Source of the DNA: Eubacteriaceae bacterium
GTDB taxonomy: Bacteria > Bacillota > Clostridia > Eubacteriales > Eubacteriaceae
Reading direction: 5' to 3'
Assembly: GCA_016650045.1 (NCBI GenBank)
Contig: JAENWK010000007.1
Coordinates: forward strand, 1 to 48,567
DNA: 48,567 nucleotides
Part shown: piece by piece, positions 1 to 8,022 of the stretch
How the letters are laid out: every line of letters begins with the position of its first letter
Numbering within the stretch: position 1 is the first letter of the stretch
The notes under the pieces: model-generated
The model's database searches: none
Seen by the model: only the letters and a program-made list of their open reading frames with translations
Told to the model about the DNA's origin: nothing
Translations under genes and position numbers: made by a program

Positions 1-88
1 CCAACATTTCGCCAGCTTCATCAATTACACGCACTTCGCGATCACGGATCTCATTGTTAATTTCGTGTTGAACATCTTTGCTAATAAT
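1..88 (-). CDS. infC: Translation initiation factor IF-3, N-terminal part, cut by window edge
   Basis: Only about the first 29 codons are present. The peptide contains INNEIRDREVRVIDEAGE, the recognisable IF-3 N-terminal domain, which binds the 30S subunit and monitors initiator tRNA. No ATG, GTG or TTG precedes this motif in frame. Instead two consecutive ATT codons (88-86 and 85-83) follow a GGAGG ribosome binding site at 6 and 9 bases, so translation must start at AUU. Rare AUU starts are known in infC of other bacteria and allow IF-3 to limit its own synthesis. I chose position 88, but 85 is equally possible. thrS lies upstream; rpmI and rplT would normally follow outside the window. Confidence 0.93.
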   Translation of the reverse strand, partial: MISKDVQHEINNEIRDREVRVIDEAGEML

Positions 89-110
89 ATTATACCTCCA
101 TATAAAAAAA

Positions 111-137
111 TTGCAGGTAGAAACACTCCACCTGCAA
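111..137 (-). terminator. Intrinsic terminator (attenuator) just upstream of infC
   Basis: On the minus strand an 8-bp perfect stem (arms 130-137 and 111-118, TTGCAGGT/ACCTGCAA) with an 11-base loop is followed by seven T residues, and only then by the infC ribosome binding site. A terminator placed between promoter and start codon implies transcription attenuation of infC rather than an operon end. Confidence 0.85.
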
Positions 138-222
138 AAAAATACTCACGAACATTGTTCATTTATATTTACCTATCTCCATAAGAAATGAGGTGAGAAG
201 TGTGTTGCCTCTACTTTGTTAC
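138..222 (-). promoter_or_regulatory. infC operon leader, probable L20-type autoregulatory leader
   Basis: This is the transcribed leader between the predicted start of transcription near 222 and the attenuator hairpin. It can form GAGG/CCTC-closed hairpins (for example the segment holding ACTTCTCACCTC). In Bacillus the infC-rpmI-rplT operon is repressed by ribosomal protein L20 binding such a leader. The position, the attenuator and the sequence style fit that family; I did not run a covariance search. Confidence 0.6.
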
Positions 223-228
223 TCGACT

Positions 229-257
229 ATTATACGTCCTGTGTGTTCACTTGTCAA
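229..257 (-). promoter_or_regulatory. Sigma-A promoter of infC operon
   Basis: Consensus -35 TTGACA (252-257 on the complement), a 17-base spacer and consensus -10 TATAAT (229-234). It separates infC transcription from upstream thrS. Confidence 0.88.
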
Positions 258-314
258 CTGTTTTTATTTTTTCATTACCGATTGTTTTAAAACAATTGTC
301 ATTAATCGGATTTT

Positions 315-2231
315 TCAATCAAGAGTTAATGATTTCGTCTTTATTTTTTCAATGAGTTTTTCTTTTAAATCGTCCAGACTGATTAATCCTGTATCGCCGG
401 TATCGCGCATTCGCAGAGCAAGATCGCCGCCTTCGGCTTCTTTATCTCCGACAACCAGCATGTAAGGAATTTTTTGCATTTGGGCATCACGTATGCGATA
501 ACCTAACTTTTCATCGCGATAATCACAGCTGGCCCGAACGCCGATTTCTTTTAATTCATTGGCGACGCTTTGAGCAAAATCATGATGGACATCAGCTACC
601 GGAATAACTATGACCTGTATCGGAGCTAACCACACAGGGAATTTCCCGCCAAAATGCTCAATAAGAATACCAAAGAAACGTTCAATACTGCCTAGAATGG
701 TACGATGAATAATCGCCGGACGATGTTTTTCTCCGTCAGAACCAATATAATTCAAGTCAAAGAGTTCCGGCATTTGGAAATCTAATTGAATAGTTCCACA
801 TTGCCAGGTACGTCCCAGACTATCTTCCAAATGGAAGTCGATTTTCGGACCATAAAAAGCCCCATCCCCGGGATTCAATCGATAATCAATACCTTTTGTC
901 ACTAAAGCATCCCGCAAAGCGTCGGTGGCTGTTTCCCAATCTTCATCGGAACCAATGGAATTTTCAGGTTTTGTGGACAATTCAACTCGGTAAGTAAATC
1001 CGAAGATTTTATAAACATCATCGGCAAGATCAATGACCTTAATAACTTCTTCTTTGATTTGATCAGGGGTCATAAAAATATGAGCATCATCCTGGGTGAA
1101 ATTACGAACCCGCATAAGCCCGTGCAGTGCCCCATGAAGTTCATGGCGATGGACTGAGCCTAATTCTCCCATGCGTAGTGGTAAATCTCGGTAGGAATGC
1201 CCCTTGCGTTTGTAAATAAGCATACCTCCGGGACAGTTCATGGGTTTAATGGCATATTCACAGTCATCAATTTCAGTGAAATACATATTTTCTTTATAAT
1301 GGTCCCAATGTCCAGAGCGTTTCCAAAGTTCGGAATTGAGCATCATCGGCGTTCTTATTTCTTCATAGCCCCGACGCTGATGTTCTTCCCGCCAGAAGTT
1401 TTCCAGCTCATTTCGAATAATCATGCCCTTGGGATGGAAGAATGGAAAACCGGGGCCTTCTTCATGTAATGAGAATAAATCAAGCTCTTTTCCAAGCTTA
1501 CGATGATCCCTTTTTTTAGCTTCTTCCAGGAGCTCTAAATAATCGGTTAATTGGCTTTTTTTAGGAAAGGTAATCCCATAAATACGCTGGAGCATTTTAT
1601 TTTTTTCATCGCCATGCCAATAGGCGCCAGCCAGACTCATGAGCTTAATGGCTTTAATGGATTTTAAATCACTGATATGAGGTCCGGCACAAAGATCAGA
1701 GAATTCTCCCTGGGTATAGAAGCTGATAATCGCATCTTCGGGAAGGTTTTCAATGAGCTCTTCCTTATATATTTCTCCTTCTTTTGTAACCTTTGCCAAG
1801 GCATCGGAACGGCTCATTTCAGAGCGCTCAATCACGAAGCCTTCTTTAACTATTTTCGCCATTTCTTTTTCAATTTTTTCCATGATTTCAGGGGTGACGA
1901 TAACATCCATATCAATATCATAGTAGAAACCCCGATCAATGGCAGGCCCAATGGCAAGCAATGCCTGGGGATAGAGACGTTTAACAGCCTGGGCCAGTAA
2001 ATGGGAGCCGGTATGCCAAAATGCATGCTTTCCCCCCTCATCTTCAAATTTTAAAAGATTCAGTGTTGAATCTTCTGAAATGGGTTGGCAAATATCAACC
2101 AGGTTTCCGTTAAGTTCGCCGGCTAAGGTGACTTTTGCCAAACCGGGGCTAATATCTTTTGCAACTTCTAACACCGTAATGCCTGGTTCATAGGATTTTA
2201 CAGTGCCATCCTTGAGAGTAATATCAATCAT
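315..2231 (-). CDS. thrS: Threonyl-tRNA synthetase
   Basis: Class II aminoacyl-tRNA synthetase charging tRNA-Thr, 638 residues, the usual length. Domains in order: an N-terminal TGS domain (MIDITLKDGTVKSYEPG onward), the SAD editing domain with HTGSHLLAQA and a later CAGPH, the catalytic core with motif 2-like NFTQDDAHIF, and a C-terminal anticodon-binding domain (VIPVADVHHDFAQ). The open frame extends 27 codons further upstream, but that part lies in the T-box terminator. The ATG at 2231 has an AAGGAG site and is the family start. Regulated by the T-box leader directly upstream. Confidence 0.98.
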   Translation of the reverse strand: MIDITLKDGTVKSYEPGITVLEVAKDISPGLAKVTLAGELNGNLVDICQPISEDSTLNLLKFEDEGGKHAFWHTGSHLLAQAVKRLYPQALLAIGPAIDRGFYYDIDMDVIVTPEIMEKIEKEMAKIVKEGFVIERSEMSRSDALAKVTKEGEIYKEELIENLPEDAIISFYTQGEFSDLCAGPHISDLKSIKAIKLMSLAGAYWHGDEKNKMLQRIYGITFPKKSQLTDYLELLEEAKKRDHRKLGKELDLFSLHEEGPGFPFFHPKGMIIRNELENFWREEHQRRGYEEIRTPMMLNSELWKRSGHWDHYKENMYFTEIDDCEYAIKPMNCPGGMLIYKRKGHSYRDLPLRMGELGSVHRHELHGALHGLMRVRNFTQDDAHIFMTPDQIKEEVIKVIDLADDVYKIFGFTYRVELSTKPENSIGSDEDWETATDALRDALVTKGIDYRLNPGDGAFYGPKIDFHLEDSLGRTWQCGTIQLDFQMPELFDLNYIGSDGEKHRPAIIHRTILGSIERFFGILIEHFGGKFPVWLAPIQVIVIPVADVHHDFAQSVANELKEIGVRASCDYRDEKLGYRIRDAQMQKIPYMLVVGDKEAEGGDLALRMRDTGDTGLISLDDLKEKLIEKIKTKSLTLD

Positions 2232-2266
2232 TGTGTTCTCCTTTTGAATAATTTTAAATAAAAAAA

Positions 2267-2500
2267 GTCCCTCTGTAAAAACAAAGGGACGACAATACGC
2301 GGTTCCACCCAATTTGATCCACGTTTACGAGGATCCACTTAAGTACTGTATAACGGTCAGCGCCGAAGAACCCTACTGATTTCAGGCCTTAACTCCAAGG
2401 GGGTTTTCAATTATCTTTCTTATAAGCAATTCCAGCCAGGTTGCTTATTCTCTGTTAAACGTTAATAATTTACTCGTCCTTATCATCATCTATTTCTATT
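2267..2500 (-). promoter_or_regulatory. T-box leader of thrS
   Basis: The leader contains the conserved T-box core GGGTGGAACCGCG (complement of 2298-2311) and a stem I start of the type AAGGACGAGTAAAT. The terminator hairpin GTCCCTTTG/CAGAGGGAC has a T-run (2267-2290, T-run at 2260-2266). Uncharged tRNA-Thr should bind the specifier loop and the T-box bulge and stabilise the antiterminator. An ACC triplet lies on the 3' side of stem I in about the right place for the threonine specifier; I could not fix it with certainty by eye. Confidence 0.95.
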
Positions 2501-2506
2501 AGATTC

Positions 2507-2535
2507 AGTATACCCTTTATATAATAAAGAATCAA
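2507..2535 (-). promoter_or_regulatory. Promoter of thrS
   Basis: TTGATT (-35, 2530-2535), a 17-base spacer and TATACT (-10, 2507-2512) on the minus strand. Transcription would start near 2500, just ahead of the T-box stem I. Confidence 0.75.
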
Positions 2536-2541
2536 TACTTT

Positions 2542-4263
2542 TTAGCAAAAATCCTGGTGAATACAAACAGACTTTCCCTGATGAAAAATAACCAGGGAAT
2601 GTTGGTTATCCGAATCAAGGTGTTGGCCTTGAATATATCTAATCCAGGTACTTGAAAACCCCTGAATTTTCACTTGGGTGTAAATTTTCTTGGGCGGGGT
2701 ATTAATAAACTCAGGCAAATACTCAGCAACATGGTTTGGATCTTTGAGAAAATCGAAGATCCACTCTTTATCCGGAGAGGTATCCCTAAAGAAAGGAGGA
2801 AGATGTCCCGTGCCAAGGAGGAGATAGTCAAATTTAATGGCTTCTTCCATTAACCCTTCTCCATCAAAGCTTTTGAGAAAATCATGAAGTATAGCATAAA
2901 GCTGTTCCTTGGATTTTCCCAGATCATAATAACCCTGGGTGGTCCAATACTCAGAAAACTGCTCAAAAAAATCAAAAGGTGAGTGAAAAAGGTTTGATTC
3001 AAAGAGATAACTTAGGGACTTTTTAAATCCACCGCTATTGAAATAGCGATCAACCAAAACTTCAATCTGACGCAGCCCATAAAGTTCCCCACTTTTAATG
3101 TATTTATTTGAAATAATCTCATAGGGCGGGAAACTGGCATAGAAATAGCCATGAACCTCCCCTTCACTTCTGATACGGGTTCCCTTCAGACACTTGAGAA
3201 ACCCCAATTGAAGCATATCCGGCTTTAATGCTATAATCTGGTTAAAGGATGTTTTAAAGACCTCATAGGTCTCATAGGGCAGTCCGGCAATGAGATCCAG
3301 ATGAAGGTGGATATTTTCATAAGATAGGATCTTTTGAACGTTTTCTTCCAATTGGGTGAGATTGGTTTGTCTCCCAATGGCTTTTAGGGTGTTTAAATCC
3401 GTACTTTGAACACCAATTTCAAATTGAATTAAACCGGGTTGCGCTTTTTTAAGCAAATCAATGAGTTCTTCATCCAACTGGTCCCCGGTCATTTCAAAAT
3501 GGAAATTCGTTTTCCCCCCGGCTTCAATAAGATGACTAAAAATGGCCTTGGCCCGTTTAATGTCAAAGTTAAAGGTCCGATCAACCAGCTTTACCTGTTT
3601 CATTCCAGCAGCGATGAAAAAATCCAGATCCTTAAAAACCTGAGCCAAAGACTTGGTGCGTACCCCCTGGTTTGTGGAAGACAGGCAATATGAGCAGTGG
3701 TAAGGACAGCCACGCATGGTTTCATAATAAATGATTTTATCCTTGAGTTTAAAACATTCTTTAGTTGAATATGGAAAATTGAGTGTTTCCAGATTCATAG
3801 CCTGTTCAGCAGGGCCATGTTCAATTTGCTTCCCGCTTGTTCTAAACCAAAGTCCCGGAATATTTTCAAAAGCTCGGGGATCGTCTTTGGATGCCAGTAG
3901 CATTTCCAGGGATTTCTCCCCTTCCCCGGCAATAATACAATCTAAGAAGTCATGGGCTTTTAAACATTCTGCTGAATCAAAACTCACCTCGGGACCGCCT
4001 AAAATTATGGTTGCTTCAGGCCGGGATTTTTTAAGGATTTCAGTAACTTTAAGCACTAATTCCATATTCCAGATATAACAGGAAAAGCCAAAAGTTAAAC
4101 AATTCATTGCCAGACAATGCTCGACCATGCGGTGAATGGAATCGTTAATGGAGATTTCAATGATGTCAACCTCATAGTCACAGAGCTGGGCTTTGAGAGA
4201 CCGCACAGCCAGGTTGGTATGAATATATTTTGCATTAATAGCAACCAAAACGAGATCTTTCAT
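2542..4263 (-). CDS. B12-binding radical SAM protein (DUF4080-type)
   Basis: 573 residues. The N-terminal 130 or so residues (VLVAINAKYIHTNLAVRSLK, then ILGGPEVSF) look like a cobalamin-binding Rossmann domain. The radical SAM cluster motif CPYHCSYC follows near residue 185 and binds a 4Fe-4S cluster for S-adenosylmethionine cleavage. The C-terminal part fits the DUF4080 extension common in Clostridia. The substrate is unknown; members of the superfamily often methylate or rearrange unactivated carbons. ATG 4263 is preceded by GGAGG; the longer frame upstream runs through a terminator and repeats and is not coding. Confidence 0.88.
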   Translation of the reverse strand: MKDLVLVAINAKYIHTNLAVRSLKAQLCDYEVDIIEISINDSIHRMVEHCLAMNCLTFGFSCYIWNMELVLKVTEILKKSRPEATIILGGPEVSFDSAECLKAHDFLDCIIAGEGEKSLEMLLASKDDPRAFENIPGLWFRTSGKQIEHGPAEQAMNLETLNFPYSTKECFKLKDKIIYYETMRGCPYHCSYCLSSTNQGVRTKSLAQVFKDLDFFIAAGMKQVKLVDRTFNFDIKRAKAIFSHLIEAGGKTNFHFEMTGDQLDEELIDLLKKAQPGLIQFEIGVQSTDLNTLKAIGRQTNLTQLEENVQKILSYENIHLHLDLIAGLPYETYEVFKTSFNQIIALKPDMLQLGFLKCLKGTRIRSEGEVHGYFYASFPPYEIISNKYIKSGELYGLRQIEVLVDRYFNSGGFKKSLSYLFESNLFHSPFDFFEQFSEYWTTQGYYDLGKSKEQLYAILHDFLKSFDGEGLMEEAIKFDYLLLGTGHLPPFFRDTSPDKEWIFDFLKDPNHVAEYLPEFINTPPKKIYTQVKIQGFSSTWIRYIQGQHLDSDNQHSLVIFHQGKSVCIHQDFC

Positions 4264-4287
4264 AAATAACCTCCAAAATAAAAAAAT

Positions 4288-4307
4288 GGGATGTCCCAGG
4301 ACATCCC
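4288..4307 (-). terminator. Terminator downstream of ychF
   Basis: The hairpin GGGATGTCC/GGACATCCC (9 bp, tight loop) is followed on the minus strand by seven T residues. It ends the ychF transcript and lies only about 25 bases before the next start codon. Confidence 0.85.
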
Positions 4308-4357
4308 TCAAACGGAAACAAGACAGCGTGTCATTATGTAATGCATATCCCCTGTAG

Positions 4358-4498
4358 GGGCGGGTAGTACCCGCCCGAAACGTCATGAGAAATCCAACGA
4401 TTATATTTAGGCTCAACGTTTGCGGGCGATTAATAATCGCCCCTTGCGAATGCGGAAACAAACGCCCCACAACGAATGCCAAAACAGGCGCCCTACAA
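4358..4498. repeat. Cluster of GC-rich palindromes and a 26-bp tandem repeat
   Basis: Between ychF and its terminator lie two GC-rich palindromes, GGGCGGGTA/TACCCGCCC (4358-4376) and GGGCGATT/AATCGCCC (4424-4442). Two adjacent near-identical 26-base units (4447-4472 and 4473-4498) follow; they share CGAATGC, AAACA, CGCCC and ACAA at the same positions. The base composition is clearly GC-richer than the surroundings. This resembles REP-type extragenic repeats of the TGTAGGGGCG kind seen in many genomes. No protein is encoded. Confidence 0.7.
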
Positions 4499-4505
4499 CG
4501 ATGTG

Positions 4506-5603
4506 CTACACGTTAAATCTGAAAAAGGTAACATCCCCATCGACCATAACGTAATCCTTGCCTTCGATACGGGTAACCCCTAATTCTTTAGCTTTTACAT
4601 CCGAGCCAGCTTCGATCAACTGATCGTAGCTGGTAATTTCTGCCCGGATAAACCCACGTTCAATATCACTGTGAATTTTGCCGGCAGCCTGGGGAGCTTT
4701 GGTACCGGCAGTCACCGTCCAGGCACGACACTCATCAGGACCTGCGGTTAAAAAGGTCACAAGACCTAAAAGTTTATAGCCCACACTGATCACCTGATCG
4801 AGACCTGATGCTTCCAAACCTAAATCGGCTAAAAACTCTGCTTTTTCTTCATCATCAAACTGGGCAATTTCTTCTTCAATTTTTGCGGATATTTTAATAA
4901 TATCCTTATGGTTCCCAGAATAGTTTTCAAAAATAGCGGCTTTAAGGCGTTTCACCATGTCATTGTCTTCATGAAGATCGTCTTCTGAAACATTGGCAAT
5001 GTAAAGCACCGGTTTGATAGATATTAACTGTATAGTATTGATGAATTCCCATTCTTCAGGCGTAAAGTCATCATCATTTGGCATTTTGCCGCTTTCGAGA
5101 AGTTCTCGAAGTCGCATAGCAATTTCCACATTTGTTTTTTCCTGAATATTGGTTTTTGCCAGTTTTTTGTTTTTCTCAATCCGACGATCCAGCATTTCAA
5201 GATCAGCGAAAATGAGCTCAAGGTTAATGGTTTCAAGATCATCGATGGGATCAATCTTACCTTCAACATGCACCACATTTTCATCTTCAAAGCAACGGAC
5301 CACATGTACGATGGCATCTACTTCCCGGATATGGGACAAAAACTTATTCCCAAGACCTTCTCCTTTACTGGCACCACGCACAAGACCGGCAATATCCACA
5401 AATTCAATGGTGGTTGGAACGACCTTTTTTGAGGTGTACATTTTATCTAAAACCGCTAATCGAGGATCGGGAACCGAAACGATTCCAATATTTGGGTCAA
5501 TGGTACAAAAGGGATAATTGGCAGACTCTGCTCCAGCTTTTGTGAGTGCGTTAAAAATAGTACTCTTTCCTACGTTGGGCAGGCCGACGATTCCAATTTT
5601 CAT
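4506..5603 (-). CDS. ychF: Redox-regulated ribosome-associated ATPase YchF
   Basis: 365 residues, the usual length of the YchF/Ola1 family of Obg-related P-loop NTPases that bind ribosomes and prefer ATP. Visible parts: a G1 motif at the N-terminus (GLPNVGKST), a G3 motif (DIAGLVRGA), the altered G4 region NVSE typical of this ATP-specific family, a coiled-coil insert around residues 130-200, and a C-terminal TGS domain ending in FRFNV. ATG 5603 has a GAGGAC-type site. It stands as a single gene with its own downstream terminator. Confidence 0.97.
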   Translation of the reverse strand: MKIGIVGLPNVGKSTIFNALTKAGAESANYPFCTIDPNIGIVSVPDPRLAVLDKMYTSKKVVPTTIEFVDIAGLVRGASKGEGLGNKFLSHIREVDAIVHVVRCFEDENVVHVEGKIDPIDDLETINLELIFADLEMLDRRIEKNKKLAKTNIQEKTNVEIAMRLRELLESGKMPNDDDFTPEEWEFINTIQLISIKPVLYIANVSEDDLHEDNDMVKRLKAAIFENYSGNHKDIIKISAKIEEEIAQFDDEEKAEFLADLGLEASGLDQVISVGYKLLGLVTFLTAGPDECRAWTVTAGTKAPQAAGKIHSDIERGFIRAEITSYDQLIEAGSDVKAKELGVTRIEGKDYVMVDGDVTFFRFNV

Positions 5604-5679
5604 AAATGTCCTCTTTCTATATTATAATTCTTTGTTTTACAGTTGTGGTTGGAAGGCCGGTCATGGTACTGGCGGTAAA

Positions 5680-6006
5680 TCAGCTGATTGCAAAAGTAAT
5701 CCCTGCGGATACTATTTCCAGCCCAATAACAAGCATCGCGGTCTTTCGATAGGAAACACCATAAACCACACTAAGTCCGATAATGGTAATAAAAAGTTTC
5801 CGGATAATCAAAACTTCACCAGAGGTTGGCGGAACAAGTCCTCCCAGAACGTTTAAAAAGGTGGATTTTCCAGACCCCGAAGGACCAAGAAGCGCCACCA
5901 TTTCACCTTGTTCAATGTTAAGGTTAATCCCTTTGAGTATGCTGATACTATTTTTACCTAATTTAAAATCTTTGCGCAAGTTTTCTACTTTAATAAAAAT
6001 TGAAAT
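5680..6006 (-). pseudogene. ABC transporter remnant: ATPase N-terminus fused to a membrane-protein tail
   Basis: The frame reads VENLRKDFKLG, then a Walker A motif GPSGSGKST and the following NVLGGLVPPTSGEVLI. This is the first 60 or so residues of a LolD/MacB-type export ATPase. It then switches without a frame break to a hydrophobic tail of about 40 residues (LFITIIGLSVVYGV and more) with no Q-loop, signature or Walker B. At the 5' end there is no start codon: an in-frame TAG (6007-6009) directly precedes ISIFIKVENL. An internal deletion joining an ATPase gene to the 3' end of another gene explains this best. The tail's parent family is not recognised. Confidence 0.8.
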
Positions 6007-6036
6007 CTACCCACTTCAATCGGATTAAACAAAAAT

Positions 6037-6381
6037 CTATCGGATGACGATACCATCTTCCCAGAGTTTTTCCAGGTTATATAAGCCCCGTTCTTCCTCA
6101 TGGAAGATATGAACAATAACATCATAATAATCTAAGAGAATCCAACGACCTTCTCTTTGTCCTTCAACGCCTTTGGGAAATATTTCCAGTAGTTTGGCTT
6201 CATCTTCAATATTATCAGCAATGGCCTTGACTTGACGCTCTGAGCTACCGCTGGCAATAACAAAATAATTGGCAATGCTCGTTAATTCTGTGACATTTAT
6301 GCTTTGGATATCAGTTCCGCTTTTTGCTTCAATCCAACCTTCAACTTTTTTTGCAAATTCTTCAGGATTAATAATAATCAC
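6037..6381 (-). CDS. rsfS: Ribosomal silencing factor RsfS
   Basis: 114 residues of the RsfS/Iojap family, which binds uL14 on the 50S subunit and blocks subunit joining in stationary phase. Typical features: IANYFVIASGSSERQVKAIAD and the RWILLDYYDVIVHIFHEE block near the C-terminus. The start codon is GTG (6381) and no ATG fits. It follows yqeK by 7 bases, so the two are translated from one message, as in most Firmicutes (nadD-yqeK-rsfS). Confidence 0.97.
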   Translation of the reverse strand: MIIINPEEFAKKVEGWIEAKSGTDIQSINVTELTSIANYFVIASGSSERQVKAIADNIEDEAKLLEIFPKGVEGQREGRWILLDYYDVIVHIFHEEERGLYNLEKLWEDGIVIR

Positions 6382-6388
6382 TCGCTTT

Positions 6389-6964
6389 CTATTTATTTTT
6401 TTTTAGTTCTTTAATAATTAAATCGTTTCTAGCTGTAACCGTTTGTTTATGAATCAGAGAGTTAATCGATGAAACATAACGAATGGTGTTTGTGAGAGCC
6501 ATGATGGTGGCTTTATCCAAGTCTTCAAAGGCAATGCTGCGAAGCTTATCAACACCGGGATAAGTTCGGCTTGGTTCAATAAAATCCGCCAGATAAATAA
6601 TCTTTTCCAGCTTGGACATATGCTCACGTCCGGTGGTATGATAGTGAATGGCATTGAGTACTTTTTTATCCGTGACACCATAAGTTTTTTCAGCAACAAC
6701 AGCGCCTACAGGTCCATGGAGGAGTTGTGGCTCCAGTCGCGTAACAGGATCTATTTTCATATCGTTGGCTTTTGCATAAGCAAGAAGTTCCTCACATGAA
6801 AAGTTTTTCGCACAATCATGCAACAATGCCGCCAAAGAAGCCTTATCCACATCAGCATGATACCTCAGTGCCAGACTTTCTGCGATTTTCACAACATTCA
6901 TGGTGTGCTCATAACGATTTTTAGTTAATGCTTTCTTGAGTTTTACGTCAATGGTTTTATTCAT
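6389..6964 (-). CDS. yqeK: YqeK, HD-domain Ap4A hydrolase
   Basis: 191 residues of the HD superfamily. Members hydrolyse diadenosine tetraphosphate symmetrically to ADP. Metal-binding motifs are visible in order: RYEHTMNV, LLHDCAKN (the HD pair) and LLHGPVGA, then HYHTTGRE. The start at 6964 lies 8 bases inside the 3' end of nadD, indicating translational coupling. The longer upstream frame runs through nadD in another phase and is rejected. Confidence 0.95.
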   Translation of the reverse strand: MNKTIDVKLKKALTKNRYEHTMNVVKIAESLALRYHADVDKASLAALLHDCAKNFSCEELLAYAKANDMKIDPVTRLEPQLLHGPVGAVVAEKTYGVTDKKVLNAIHYHTTGREHMSKLEKIIYLADFIEPSRTYPGVDKLRSIAFEDLDKATIMALTNTIRYVSSINSLIHKQTVTARNDLIIKELKKNK

Positions 6965-7592
6965 TTTCACTCTCTGTTTCTTTGTTGGGAAGATACAGTT
7001 TTTCTTTATATATATATTTCTCAACGGCTTTAGGCAGTAAATATCTGATGGAGTACCCGTTTTTGATCCGGGAACGAATGTCTGAAGAAGCAATGTCCAT
7101 TTCCGTTGCATACAATTTAAAAATCGATGCTTCGTAAATTTCCTGGAGCTCCTGGATTCGGGTATCTAATTTTTCATGGCTGTATCCCGGCCGGAAAGTT
7201 GTAATAAACTTCACTGATTTTAAAAGCTCAGGAGCGCCTTTCCACAGGGTGATTTCGAACATTAGATCGGCACCGGTAATAAAATAAAAATCGCCTTCTG
7301 GACAGCTTCTTTTTATTTTTTCAATGGTGTCAATGGTATATGTAATGCCCGTTTGATCAATCTCATGGGTCATTACTTCAAATTGCGCATTATCTTCAAT
7401 GGCCAATTCCACCATTTTCAAACGATGCTCCCTGGAAATATCGTCCTGGGCTACTTTAAAAGGATTATTCCCGGCAGGAATAAATATAACACTGTCCAGC
7501 TCAAATTGATCCCGTGCTGACTCAGCCAGAAGCAGATGTCCGGTATGTATGGGATTAAAGCTCCCTCCAAGGAGACCGATTTTTTCCTTCAT
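6957..7592 (-). CDS. nadD: Nicotinate-nucleotide adenylyltransferase
   Basis: 211 residues. It makes deamido-NAD from nicotinate mononucleotide and ATP in NAD synthesis. The nucleotidyltransferase signature GGSFNPIHTGHL (with the HxGH-type motif) is at the N-terminus and the C-terminal ISSTxIR-like motif appears as SSDIRSRI. ATG 7592 follows a GGG-rich site. It sits between yhbY and yqeK and overlaps yqeK by 8 bases. Confidence 0.97.
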   Translation of the reverse strand: MKEKIGLLGGSFNPIHTGHLLLAESARDQFELDSVIFIPAGNNPFKVAQDDISREHRLKMVELAIEDNAQFEVMTHEIDQTGITYTIDTIEKIKRSCPEGDFYFITGADLMFEITLWKGAPELLKSVKFITTFRPGYSHEKLDTRIQELQEIYEASIFKLYATEMDIASSDIRSRIKNGYSIRYLLPKAVEKYIYKEKLYLPNKETESENE

Positions 7593-7609
7593 TTCTACCC
7601 TTTACCTAT

Positions 7610-7972
7610 TTAATTCTCAAACTTTATTGGAGTACCCAAGGTTCTTCTTTTCTTGACTTTTTTAATGACTTTTTTGTTTTTTGAGGGTACTTCAATTTTA
7701 GTTTTTAATAAGTTCTTCTTATATAAAATAAACTTATTCCCGATGGTACATACTATGTCTGATTTTGTGGAAGCTGCTAATTCCCGGGCAACATCATCCA
7801 CGTTGGCCAATGAATTGTTTTGCACTTTTCCTTTAATGAGTTCCCGAGCAATAATGGCGTCTCTGGTTTGAACAACAACCTGAGGAGTAACACCATCCTT
7901 ACCAATAAAAATGATATCAGGAATTTCACTGGCAAGCTTTTTCAAATGGCTTCTTTGTTTACTTGTTAACAT
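7610..7972 (-). CDS. yhbY: YhbY-family CRM-domain RNA-binding protein
   Basis: 120 residues. The CRS1-YhbY (CRM) domain spans about residues 1-95 and carries the GxxG-like loop IGKDGVTPQVV; the remainder is a lysine-rich tail (NKKVIKKVKKRR). YhbY-type proteins associate with pre-50S particles. It sits between obgE and nadD, an arrangement common in Clostridia and consistent with a ribosome-assembly role. Confidence 0.93.
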   Translation of the reverse strand: MLTSKQRSHLKKLASEIPDIIFIGKDGVTPQVVVQTRDAIIARELIKGKVQNNSLANVDDVARELAASTKSDIVCTIGNKFILYKKNLLKTKIEVPSKNKKVIKKVKKRRTLGTPIKFEN

Positions 7973-8022
7973 TTTTTCTCTACTTTCTTTTGTGATATTA
8001 TAACATAAATTAAGGGGTTGAT

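Noticed and set aside
281-296. Palindrome ATTGTTTTAAAACAAT as the thrS terminator
   Set aside because: The AT-rich stem is short and no T-run follows on the minus strand; it may be a weak terminator but evidence is insufficient.
2232-2312. N-terminal extension of ThrRS by 27 residues
   Set aside because: It would be translated from the T-box antiterminator/terminator; the ATG at 2231 has a good ribosome binding site and is the family start.
4264-4482. 73-codon extension of the radical SAM protein
   Set aside because: The extension crosses a terminator and GC-rich palindromes; the start at 4263 has GGAGG and a family-like N-terminus.
4358-4498. CRISPR array
   Set aside because: Only two adjacent repeats without unique spacers; palindromic REP-like sequence explains it better.
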